DNA of 64,000 nt from Maylandia zebra (Eukaryota; Chordata; Actinopteri; Cichliformes; Cichlidae): assembly GCF_041146795.1 (NCBI RefSeq), contig NC_135177.1, forward strand, positions 24,494,060 through 24,558,059. Direction: 5' to 3'. A program made the translations under genes and the position numbers. Each line of letters begins with the position of its first letter. Positions within the stretch are counted from its first letter, which is position 1. The notes beneath the pieces were generated by a model. That model saw nothing but the letters and a program-made list of their open reading frames with translations. It did no database searches and was not told the origin of the DNA. Shown here in pieces: positions 38,801-48,170 of this stretch.

Positions 38801-41800
38801 TTTTGAAAACATGTTGTTTTTTTTTTTGTTTTTTTTTTTTTCTTCTTTATAAATTTCTGTGTACAAAAATGCACGCCAGAGGGGTTTACTATGAATCAAG
38901 TTTGTTGTATCCAGGCTGTCTTTGAGTTAATTGGCTTAACAAAGCATAAAACTCAAGTAAGGGATTAGGGGTATGAACGCTTTGTGAAAGTAGGTGTTTG
39001 AAAAGTATTTTACCTTTTTATTTTTTATTTTTTTAGCCGAACTGAGTGTCACCTGCTTCAGTCAGACCTTATTAGAAAAAGAGGTGATGGAGATCCTACA
39101 AAAATAGGCTGTTTATTTAAAAAAAAACAAAAAAAACATTAAATGTAATAAGCCTATGCTGGTGCTGCAAAATAAAATAAGAGAGCAATGCTACATTGTT
39201 GAGATTTCAAAGGCCGTCCATACATCTGTTCATCCCTCCTATGTGAAGTCATGTTATGGTAGTGGCAGGCTAACCAGGGTATTCCAGATGTCCTTCTTCC
39301 CAGCAACACTTTCCAGTTCTTCTTTAGTGATCTGGAAGTGTTCGTAGGCCATATGATATATACTGCTTCCAGTTAGCTCTTGGTCTACTACGGGGTCTCC
39401 TCCCAGCTCGACGTGAAACTAACTCAGCTGGTTCCTTTAAACACGAAGGAGATCCTTCTGGATGTCTGAGCTCCTAACCCTGCAGACAAAACTCATCATT
39501 TGATCTTTACACAAAACCCATAACTCATAACAGTAGTACGAGACAGTGCCTACATTACTACTGACCCCTCATCACTTGTGAATGGGAACACTGTCGCCAC
39601 TCTGAGGATGAGGGAGTGCAGTGTTTTTTTTTCTTTTGTTTTTTTTCTTTTGTTTTTTTGTTTTGTTTTTTGTTTTTGTTTTGTTTTTTGTTTTGTTTTT
39701 TGTTTTGTTTTGGTTTTTTTGTTTTTTGTGGGGGAGTGGTTGTCTGTTTGTTATTGTTTTCAAATACTTGCTGCTTCCATGCTTCTGTGTAAAACAATAT
39801 TTAAAAATTGTAGATGTGTGACATTTAAAATTTTGCAAAAAAATGCTTAAATTATTTTGATTACTGAAACTGAGATTTCTCACTAGGGAACAACCACCAC
39901 AACATTGCAAACTGCAATAAAATCAAAATATATTGTTTAAAAAAAACAACAACCCACACATTATTAGCCATTGACAGGAAGTTGACATTTTGAAATGTAC
40001 TTGATGATGAGTGACTTCAGGTGGTTTGTAATGGTGTGACTTTTCTCTGATGCAGACGTGAGCATCGATGTTCCTGATACTCTGGACCTGAGCGGGCTAC
40101 GTGCAACTGGCCAGCAGCCAGGGGAGGAGCTTCTGCCAGAGGTGGCCCCGCCCCCACTCATGACACCAGATGTGGAGGTTAAAGGTATCCTGGGTTCCCA
40201 TGGCAACGAGGAGGACGACTCGCTCTACTCCCCACTGCTGTGTCAGTCTGTCATTTCTGCTCTTTCCCTCCTCCCTCTCACTCATTCGCCCACCTTTGTT
40301 TCCTTCTGTTCTTTTTTTTTTCTGCCTTTTCTGTTCTCACGCGTCCTTCAGTTGCCTTTTTAAAAAACATTTTTTGGTTCAAAACAAGGTTTTGGTTTGG
40401 TTTCTTTCTGAGCATCAGTTTAAGTTTACATTAATATAAGTTACAACATTTCATTTTCGAAATTTTTTTTTTTTTTTTTTCCTTTTGTAAATCTTGTGCT
40501 GTTGTACCAAAAACGACATCCAAGTAATTCAGCTGTTTTCAACTCTCTCTTAGCTCCAGTCCTCGATGACTCCACTGTGTCCCAGTTATGTGAAATGGGA
40601 TTCCCACTAGAGGCCTGCAGGAAAGCGGTGTATTACACGGGGAACACTGGAATTGATGCTGCCATGAACTGGACCATGAGCCACATGGATGATCCAGGTG
40701 TGTAGACCAACAGTGATTTGCCAAAAATCAAACCATCTCACCATGACTGTTGCTTTTCACATCTTCTTTTACTTCTGATTGGCTGCAGACTTTTCTGCCC
40801 CCTTGGTGTTGCCTGGCTGCAGCTCTGGACCTGGAACCACACCCACAGAGAGCCTGTCTGAGGAGCACCTGGCGACCATCGTCTCTATGGGCTTCAGCCG
40901 AGACCAGGCAACCAAAGCACTTCGAGCAACGGTCAGATTTTTTTTTCTCTCTTAAAGGGCTTGAGCCTTAAAAGAGGGGATTTTCTTAATAACATCTGAG
41001 GCACACAGTTTCTGCTGTCTCCTTTTTAATCAATGAGAAGAAAGTTAGATTACAGAGAGAGGGAGGATGAACTCAGGGCTGCAACAAGTGCAGTAGTAAG
41101 TAACATCTGTAGTATATAAAAACACCAGACCAAAGCTGCCTACATGCAGCATGAAAGCTGTAGCTTGACATTACATGATCTATCTGTCTTGGGGTGGGAC
41201 ATAAGGTATTGTTTGAAGTTCACTGACACACCTTGATTGTGAGCACTTGGTTGGATCGATCTTCCTCCCTCTTCAGGGACTCCTGAAAGATTCTTGTAAA
41301 TGGTGACGTAGTTCTGACATTACCTCATATAGCTTAGCCTACCTAAAGGTGTTTGGCACACATTTGAGCTTCGGGAGATGGTTGATGACTCGGAGTGCAG
41401 CCAAACACAGCAGCTACTTCTCCCCAGAGCAAATACTAACAGCGTGTTAAGAAATCTTTCTGTGCTGCTCCTGTCCTCTAATGGTCTTTCATCAGCTGTC
41501 TTTGCTCTCTAACAGTTAGACTCTTGGAAGTATTTGTGATCAACAGAGACTCAGCTTTAAGCTTAGAAAGTATTTGACTCTTGACTGGTGTTTGTCACAC
41601 AGAGTAACGTCCTGGACCGGGCAGTAGACTGGATCTTCTCTCACCTGGATGACCTGGAGTCCATGGATGTGTCTGAAGGAGGGCGCTCAGCTGCAGAGAG
41701 CGAGGGTGGCAGGGATCCTCCACCTGGACCCCGCGTCAGAGACGGACCAGGAAGTAAGTCCATAGGAGGAGACGGAAAGAGGAGAAATAATCTTTATAAT

Positions 41801-42790
41801 CAGATTGTCTGCTCACGTTAGTTTAGACTATGTTAATAAAGTGCTTTAATGTGTTACAGTCAATCTATTTTTCTCTTGTTTGTCCAGAATATGAGTTGTT
41901 TGCATTCATCAGTCACATGGGGACGAGCACCATGTGTGGCCATTACGTTGCCCACATCAAGAAGGACCAGCAGTAAGTATTTTAGACACATTGAGGTTCG
42001 AGACGGTGGTTCCTAACATTTCTCATGAGTCTCTTTCTGCTGCGTATTCAGAACTTTTGCTCAAACACGATCAGTTCCAGTTCCTTAAAATGTAATTTCA
42101 TACTTTTTCAGATTAGCTCAGCCAGTCTTTCATGTTCTTATTGGCTTTTACAAGACTTCTTGTTGTTTAAGGAATATTTCACAGTTTTGGTTGGAAATTT
42201 AAAATCACCTGTCATAACAATAAAAATACCGCAACAAAATAACTGTGATTTACTGCATTCATGTCCCCACTTGCACAAAGAAATTCCTGAAGAACTTTTT
42301 ATTAAATGTGCTTCCTGGTCCCTGAATTTAATTTATTTTCTAGTGCAGGCTAAACATCTGTAAAGAATTGCATTGAAATGATAAAGTAGCTTCAGCAGGG
42401 GGCACCATACTCCACATCTACTCTGACAAAACTCATTTCATGGCTGCTGATGTGCACGGTCTGATGTGTTAATCTGTCAAAGAAGTGAAGGTTTGAAGGA
42501 TTTATATCCATCTGTCACCAACATAACTAAAGGAAAAATGTTTGTTTCATGTCTGAATAATGAAAATGGATCAATTTCTACTGACTACCTGCTTTAATGT
42601 GTTATTATGACATCTGTACCTGAGTTGTTCATTTGGAGGCAGCAGGTGCTGTTAAACAGGCCTTTGTAAACTGCATTTTCTCTTTGTGTCTCACAGATGG
42701 GTGATCTTCAATGATCAGAAGGTGTGCGCTTCAGAGAAGCCTCCCAAAGACCTGGGATATCTCTACTTCTACCGCAGGGTGGCTGAATGA
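29894..42790 (+). CDS. usp5: usp5 (isopeptidase T), ubiquitin-specific protease 5
   Basis: Twenty coding exons: 29894-30001, 30561-30689, 30790-30856, 30959-31086, 32290-32435, 33522-33706, 33816-33910, 36219-36412, 36635-36706, 37485-37572, 37733-37858, 38139-38292, 38430-38592, 38685-38773, 40056-40241, 40554-40697, 40789-40931, 41603-41753, 41888-41972, 42697-42790. All phases agree, giving 848 aa (human 835/858). Domain order: cryptic N-terminal zinc finger ([12 protein letters not shown]), ZnF-UBP that binds the free ubiquitin C-terminus ([17 protein letters not shown], then [15 protein letters not shown]), USP Cys box with catalytic Cys ([12 protein letters not shown]), QQDAQEF motif, two UBA domains ([17 protein letters not shown] and [15 protein letters not shown]), and the His box ([11 protein letters not shown]). 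USP5 disassembles unanchored polyubiquitin chains in cytosol and nucleus. All catalytic motifs are intact. The start ATG ([20 protein letters not shown]) matches the mammalian start in position. Confidence 0.95.
31155..31195 (-). repeat. Short Rex1-like LINE 3'-end relic in a usp5 intron
   Basis: The block 'aagataagatgtgctttatt' is a short degenerate match to the 3' end seen complete at 48.17-48.25 kb (GATAA repeats then ctttatt and the tgggaaat region). It is a severely truncated insertion. Confidence 0.3.
32523..33295. mobile_element. Non-autonomous hAT transposon with perfect 8-bp TSD in a usp5 intron
   Basis: The element begins TAGGGCTGGGCGATATGG and ends TTTTTACCGCCCTTCCCTA. The ends form imperfect terminal inverted repeats (TAGGGCTGGGCG against TAGGGAAGGGCG). 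It is flanked on both sides by the identical octamer CTGGCTGT (32515-32522 and 33296-33303), the target-site duplication length that defines hAT elements. It is 773 bp and has no transposase frame. It lies in the intron between usp5 exons 32290-32435 and 33522-33706 and does not touch the splice sites. Confidence 0.85.
34812..34950 (-). repeat. Rex1-like LINE 3'-end fragment in a usp5 intron
   Basis: 'gtaagataagatactttgtt' followed by a 'gagaagttatggcagcac' block resembles the 3' end of Rex1/CR1-type elements (GATAA tail, then the tggga-aatt-atggc region). It is truncated shortly after and has no coding capacity. Confidence 0.35.
36425..36451. repeat. Poly(T) tract just after a usp5 donor site
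   Basis: A run of about 26 T starts 12 bases after the exon that ends at 36412, close to the unusual donor GTCAGT. It is a length-variable homopolymer. Confidence 0.7.
37905..38080 (-). mobile_element. tRNA-derived SINE in a usp5 intron
   Basis: Read on the minus strand, the sequence has an A-box-like 'tagctcagtgctttgagc' and, after about 40 bases, a B-box-like 'tattcgagttcgacc'. These are the internal RNA polymerase III promoter parts of a tRNA-derived SINE. The tail contains the purine/pyrimidine-rich 'ctgtcctctcttcat' region common to this fish SINE. It sits between usp5 exons 37733-37858 and 38139-38292. Confidence 0.6.
39200..39545 (-). mobile_element. Rex3/RTE-type LINE fragment in a usp5 intron
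   Basis: The 'aaccagggtattccagatgt' block and the 'ggggtctcctcccagctcga' block are characteristic of a LINE common in fish, here in reverse orientation. I associate it with the Rex3 (RTE) family from memory. It is truncated at both ends and broken. Confidence 0.45.
39621..39732. repeat. (TTTTG)n-like low-complexity tract
   Basis: About 110 bases of T-runs interrupted by single or double G, in the intron between usp5 exons ending 38773 and starting 40056. It translates into long spurious Phe/Lys/Asn-rich frames that are not genes. Confidence 0.75.
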
Positions 42791-43540
42791 AGCAGAGCAG
42801 CGTTACACTTTAGGTGAACGAGAAGATACGTGAACGCTAACAAACACCCATGACAAAATTCATAGTTGCACTCCACCAAGCTCTTGCAAAAGTCCTGGCA
42901 CGCTTCACAACTGACAAAAGTGTAAATAAGTCTCTCAGTTTGCGTATTACACACTCAATTAATTGGTGCAGATGTACAGATGAGATGTTGGGCTGATATT
43001 TTTCTTGAAATCCTCTGATTACAAACCACAGGTCTGTTCAGAGAGCAGGTTTGGTTTGTTTCCTGGGCCTTGATGATCGGTCAGCCATCTGTTCAAGTTT
43101 AACTCGCAAATGATTTCAGAAAACCTGCTTCAGGGAACAAGTCCCAAACATTAGCGACTTTGAGTCCCTTCACTTGTTTTGTTAACCCCGACTATTGATT
43201 TCCACTGCCATCAGTAGTCACTGCCGCCTCCGGTCCCCTCTTCTTTCATTGGATGATTGCAGCTTGGTGTCATCACTCCTCTACCTGTTAGTGAGGACAA
43301 AAGAGTTAAACACCCACAATAAGAGAAAATGTCAGTGAATAAAAAAAGAATAAAAACAAATGTGTGTTACAAAAAGGAAAAGCACCAAATCAGCTTGTTT
43401 TCCTTCAGTTTGGTGAGGGTGATATCTGGGTGATTCTTGTTTTATTTTGTTTTTATTTTTGAACAGAAATGCTTTGTTACTTCTGCTGTGGCAAATAAAT
43501 AATTGTCTTTCTGTCAAATAAAGTGTGGTCTGTCCTTTTG
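42791..43540 (+). other. usp5: usp5 3' UTR, member of a local duplicated sequence family
   Basis: The UTR runs to an AATAAA at 43517-43522. From about 42855 to 43530 it is similar to the sequence after the second CD4-like gene (62230-62456 and about 63625-63915), and its last 170 bases recur at 58080-58240 (direct) and at 56005-56230 (inverted). Shared blocks include 'caccaagctctt', 'ccactgccatcagtagtcac' and 'aaataaa...gtctttctgt'. usp5 therefore shares its 3' UTR with a segmental duplication that includes the CD4-like genes. Confidence 0.7.
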
Positions 43541-43719
43541 CATTATGCAGCTTCTCTTTTTTATTTTCACATCCTGATTACAGACAAAAGTATGATGAAC
43601 TGCCGTTTTCTGGTGACAAATGTGCAGTTTAAGCATTTATAACTTGGGTTTAGAGTGACTTAAACTGCACCCACCACTACCAAAGAATGGGTTTCTCTTC
43701 AGATGCTCTCAAACCTCTT

Positions 43720-43811
43720 TAGTATTTTTGTCTTTGTGCTCATGTTGTTGAAGTGAAGCACAGAGAGGATTCATTAACTGCTAAAAGACACAGAACGTGC
43801 TCAGAATTAAG
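43720..43811 (+). other. Noncoding exon 1 of CD4-like gene A (candidate)
   Basis: The block 'gttgaagtgaagcacagag' through 'aaaagacacagaac' ends in a donor (AATTAAG|GTAAGTG, exon end 43811). Nearly the same block with the same donor occurs upstream of gene B at 58570-58651 and again at 59380-59464. Its conservation and its donor suggest a 5' UTR exon spliced to the ATG exon (acceptor ccctcag, ends 44369). Confidence 0.55.
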
Positions 43812-44172
43812 GTAAGTGCTCAACCTTTTATTTAATTAACCCCAATTAAATCTCATTTTCAACCCTGGTGCATATAGATGGTTTAATATTTGAGGGTAAA
43901 AGACTTAAGTTGTAAATCTATGTTTTTGTCAGTTATGGGGAGTAAACACAAAATATCTTCAAATGATCCAAACTAGTTTCATGTATAGCTCTAGATGAGT
44001 TTTGGCATTCTTTGATGTAAATGCGATTTTATTTTATGAGAATTTGACTCTCACTTTACTCAATTTTAACCTTCTTTTTAAAAGCTGCTCCTTTCTGCTG
44101 AACATACGAAGTTGAAGCAGTTTTATAGGAAACAGTTTAAATATTGTTTCAGACAAACTAAAAGCCACAAAG

Positions 44173-44177
<5 letters not shown>

Positions 44178-44207
<30 letters not shown>
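44178..44207. repeat. Poly(T) tract in CD4-like gene A 5' intron
   Basis: About 30 T in a row within the intron between the candidate noncoding exon and the ATG exon. Confidence 0.7.
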
Positions 44208-44209
<2 letters not shown>

Positions 44210-44370
44210 ACAAGATTAATATTTTTAATAAGTGACACAGGATGGAAGTAGATCAGAGGGTGTGGTGGTTTCTTAGTAGAAACTCTGTGGCCATGTATGA
44301 AGTGACATGTTCATGTTTAATTTGTTTCATAGTTTAATCTCAACGGTAAAACATTTTTTAAACCCTCAGA

Positions 44371-45252
44371 ATGAAGATGCCGGTGTGGTTTGTGTTTGGT
44401 GAGTAAAGATACTTCTGGAAAAATACTGTGAAGGCCTGAACAGACTGAAAGTGATGTCTCAGCAGTGAGAAGGGCATGAAGGAAAAGTGAAGCTACAGAA
44501 TAATGAGTCACAATGGGAAAGAAGAGGGCAGTGGTCACTTCGGTGGCCATCACCTTTTAAATTGTTCCCGTTTTGGAAGTTGCCTTTCTGGTGTTTCTCA
44601 TGTCGTTTTGATTTGGACCAAAGCTGGTGAAATGGCTTCAAAATGATTTTTGCTTTCAAACGGGACAGATTAAAGTTTAACTGACTTCGTTATACTGGGA
44701 TTGTCAAGTGTTCCCTTAATATTTTGAGCATTTTTGATGTAACTAAGCAGAGTGTTTGTTGACTCCATTTGTCTTCTTTTCAGTGCTGGGTGCACTCTCT
44801 GCTGCAGGTGAAGTTTTTGTTGCAAAAGTCGGGGGGAAAGTCACATTGAAGTGTGGGGTCAGCAGCTACACACGCTCTCTGCGGTGGCATCATGGAAATG
44901 ACTTTCTTCATAGTGTTGATCAGAGAGGCTTCCCTCGCAAAGGTACTTTAGTATCTCGGAATACTTAACAGTAAACATCAGTATGTGATGATTACATTAT
45001 ATTAGAACATATTTTTATTTTCTGTGTTAGGCAGTGCTGAACTTGTGCAGAGGTCAGTCGTGAGACTGACGAATCTGGAAATCTCCAGTGTGAGAGAAAC
45101 AGATGCTGGACGGTTCACATGTTCGGCAGATTGGACACGTCATGAACATACACTTTCTGTGTTCTCAGGTAAACAGTTGTGCGATTTACTCTTGTAGGTC
45201 AGTTATAATGGAAAATAATATACATCAATTTAAAATCTACTTTTTACAAGTG

Positions 45253-45330
<78 letters not shown>

Positions 45331-46222
45331 AACATTCTAGCAATTTTACCATGATTTTTAGGGGACAATTCAAAGTAGCAGAGAGCAAAATCCAGATTAC
45401 AGTACTGAAAGTTCAAGTCTTGAAACCATAGAGTCCTACATTTCCCATAATCCAACATCCATCACAAACACATAATTTCCTGTTAAATGTTTGTACTCCA
45501 TACGAACATCATCACCTCTGTTCAGGGACTCGAGGTGGGCAGGGATGGGGATGGCAGATGTTTAAATTAACTTAGTTTAAAAAGCTTGTACAATCTGGCC
45601 TACAGTGTTATACAGTGCAGAAATAAAGGTTACCATTTTTCCACTTAGTTGTAGTAAACTATCATCTTTTTCTGATGTTATGAAGGTTTTTCATGTGTAT
45701 AATGAATTTGGATCAAGTCCCTTGTTCATCATGGCCTCCTCTCTCTCTTTATGCTTCTCACTGTGTCCTCACCTCCTGCTGACAGTGTCGGTCTCTGTCA
45801 CTCCCTCTGCTGATCTCCTGCTGGGCAGCGAGGCAACGCTCCAGTGTGACGTGAAAGGTGTCATTGAAGGTTGTGAAGTGAAGTGGAGGAGCCCAAAGGT
45901 AGATTCACCCGAGTGGTCACCAACAGCTCAACTCAAACCTGTAACAAGCTCACATAATGGGACCTGGCAGTGTATCATCACCTGTGGCAGCAATCAGCTT
46001 AGTGAGCATCTGACCATCACAGTCCAAGGTAATACACAGATACTGGAAATGAAGACTCCTGTATTCCATTGTGATCAAAAGAAAAACAAACGTGTGTTTT
46101 CCTTTCCAGAGCCGCCTCCTACAACATCAACAACAACAGCTTCACTGTGCAGCTCGAAGGATAGCCCAAAGACCACCTTTGCCATTGTGTGCTCAGTTTT
46201 GCTTTCCTACTTCCTGCTGTGA
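44371..46222 (+). CDS. CD4-like two-Ig-domain protein A, predicted GPI-anchored
   Basis: Five coding exons: 44371-44398, 44784-44942, 45031-45168, 45786-46028, 46110-46222. Every intron is phase 1, as in Ig-superfamily genes; 226 aa. The signal peptide (MKMPVWFVFVLGALSAAG) is followed by a V-type domain split over two exons (VTLKCG, RWHHGND, ending DAGRFTCSADW) and a C2-type domain (ATLQCDV, GCEVKWRSPKVD, SHNGTWQCIITC). The second domain resembles CD4 domain 2: the Cys in the strand before R/KSP and the G-TW-C end match mammalian CD4 (VQCRSPRG ... GTWTC). The last exon encodes a Thr/Ser/Pro stalk, a small-residue cluster (SSKDS) and a terminal hydrophobic run (FAIVCSVLLSYFLL) with no cytoplasmic tail, the layout of a GPI-attachment signal. 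The place next to usp5, p3h3 and gnb3 fits the CD4/LAG3 locus. Teleost CD4-2 proteins also have two Ig domains but are transmembrane. An AATAAA follows the stop (46225). The function is not known; ligand binding is inferred. Confidence 0.68.
45256..45328. repeat. (AC)n microsatellite in CD4-like gene A intron 3
   Basis: About 36 uninterrupted dinucleotide copies lie between the V-domain exon and the C2-domain exon. Confidence 0.95.
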
Positions 46223-46304
46223 TTAATAAATAATTGTTTTTATGTCAAACTGTGTTCTTATGTGTTCATTATGAATTTCCTAAGTTTTTTTCTTATTCTA
46301 CATA

Positions 46305-46560
46305 ACTATATTAAAAGAGGCAAAATCTACTCAAAATTAAGGGCACAACCTACATTTTAATAGAGGTAATATTTAATTTAATGTGACTATCCTGAAAACA
46401 CTTTGGACTGTTTTAGAACAGAAATAAATTACTGGCCGAGCCACCAGTTTCAGAACAGACTGAATATTTAACGTCTTTCATGAATAGATCCATGTAAGGA
46501 GTCTTAAGCTAGAAGCTTTTAAACAAGAAGAAACATCTGTCAGACAATCTGAGGATGAGA
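46305..46560 (+). pseudogene. Decayed copy of the CD4-like exon-1 region
   Basis: 'aaaatctactcaaaattaag' and the following approximately 230 bases (including 'accagtttcagaacaga' and 'ctattcctg/ctatcctg'-type blocks) align with the sequence at and after the candidate noncoding exons at 58640-58860 and 59450-59670. The donor GTAAG present in the other copies is replaced (aagggcacaacc). No Ig exon follows. I read this as a dead duplicate left by tandem rearrangement. Confidence 0.5.
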
Positions 46561-47690
46561 TCAGGCACAGTTAATGCATCACTAATATAAGTATTTCCAT
46601 CACAAGTACACAAGGAAAAAATAAGAACTTCTTAATTATTGTGTTTGTCATAATTCTGACTTCAGTTTTGTTAAAGCTATTCTACTCCTCAAGTGAAGCT
46701 GGATAAGTATAAACATCTACCTTACCTGGGAGGCTGGCCCAGCTAGTATACTATGAACCTCGGAATTGTGGCCCTTTATATACACAGTGGCACGCACACA
46801 CTATGGAGGGTATGGCCCAGTATGGTTCTCCTTAGGTCTAGTTTTAAATAAAATAGTTCCAGTTCATTTCTCTGGAAAATGTTCCCTAAACTTGATTGAT
46901 TTATTTCTGGTGCACAATCTGCTGCCTGACTGCAGATAATTTATAAAGTAATAAATAGACACCGTTGAGACAACAGCCTAAATGTGAAGCAAGAAAGTGT
47001 TTCTGCACAACTGCATACATTCATTTACTTTGCACTTTGAAGAACATGCCTCTGCATCTCAGGAGCTTTATGTGGTGAGGTGAGGGGCAGGAAGTTGATT
47101 TACTTAATGCATAACAGAATACATAAGTCATGCATGGGAAACTAACATTTATTATTGTATCTGTATTTTGGATTAAACAGGCTCTGGGGTTTTAGTTTAT
47201 AAAACATTGTTTAGGGTCATTGTATGAATGTATAAAAACATTTATTTAAAAAATCCAGTAAATTTTCATTTCAACTGATTTCAATAAACTTAATATTTTA
47301 CAGTGTACTTATGTAACAAATCTACATGGAAACTTTACATCAAATAAAATACTTTAGGGAGAAATAATACTGATCAGTCTGAAAGCTCACTCTCTAGAAG
47401 CCACAAACAGTCACTGCACAGGACACCATCAGCGCTTATGCGGGAAATTTGGTAGCATCATTATATTCACATCAAACACTCTGATCTATGGTCTTCCCAG
47501 ATGATAAGAAATAAACGATGCAATAAATAACCCTAGGATATCATTTGTAAACTAAACTTCTGTTAAAAGGATTTATTTATTAAAGTTTTTATAAGGAAAT
47601 TGTGGAATTTATGACTGAAGTTATGCAGTTTAATCAATGAGTGTGATGATTAATTTCCAGACTAGGCTAAATTTACACATATGTTAGATT
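46561..47690. other. Intergenic stretch without recognised gene
   Basis: No coding exon is seen. A short block at about 46685-46725 (agtgaagctggataagtata) recurs diverged at about 54668-54712, again pointing to local duplication. The rest is AT-rich. Confidence 0.4.
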
Positions 47691-47694
47691 AATT

Positions 47695-48005
47695 TTAAAA
47701 CTTCGGCTCAACCATCCAAAGTAATGAACAATGGACAAAAGAGGTGAAGAAGAGAGTAAGGGCAGGGTGGAGCAGCTGAAGGCAAGAGTGAGGGATAATT
47801 TGTGACAGAAAGACAGCAGCAAGAGTGTAAGGGAAGGAAAGGCAGAGCCTAAGTTGTTAAGATTTTCATTGGGAGTGACCAGAATGGACAAGATTCTGAT
47901 CCATTCTGAGGGGCAGCTCAGATCCAGTGGTTTCAAGACACAGTTGTTGGGACAGGGGAGGATGCTGAGGGTGAGACGGGAGTAAATCATGTGCTGCGGG
48001 CTGTA
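47695..48005 (+). mobile_element. RTE-type LINE fragment
   Basis: 'aacaatggacaaaagaggtg' plus the 'gtaagggcagggtggagcag' block, then 'gattttcattgggagtgacc', represents the C-terminal RT region of the same LINE family found inverted at 27.83-28.17 kb. It is internally deleted and not coding. Confidence 0.5.
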
Positions 48006-48170
48006 CGACAAAATGAACAATCCAATCTCAGCAGCTCCTCTTCGGCCATCATAATCTTGAATCTTTACTGTATACAGATGTTTCAGTGCATCACTCTATT
48101 ACAAGGAGACTGGATTGTTCCATTTCCGTTTATAGATCATATTCTATTTAACTGTCAATCAGAGCAGTAA

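Noticed and set aside
39558-39910. Lys/Asn/Gln-rich or Phe-rich open frames of 66-112 codons
   Set aside because: They are translations of a (TTTTG)n low-complexity tract in a usp5 intron.
45103-45458. Frames with long Thr-His or Cys-Val runs
   Set aside because: They translate the (AC)n microsatellite; the same applies to the frames at 54742-55036.
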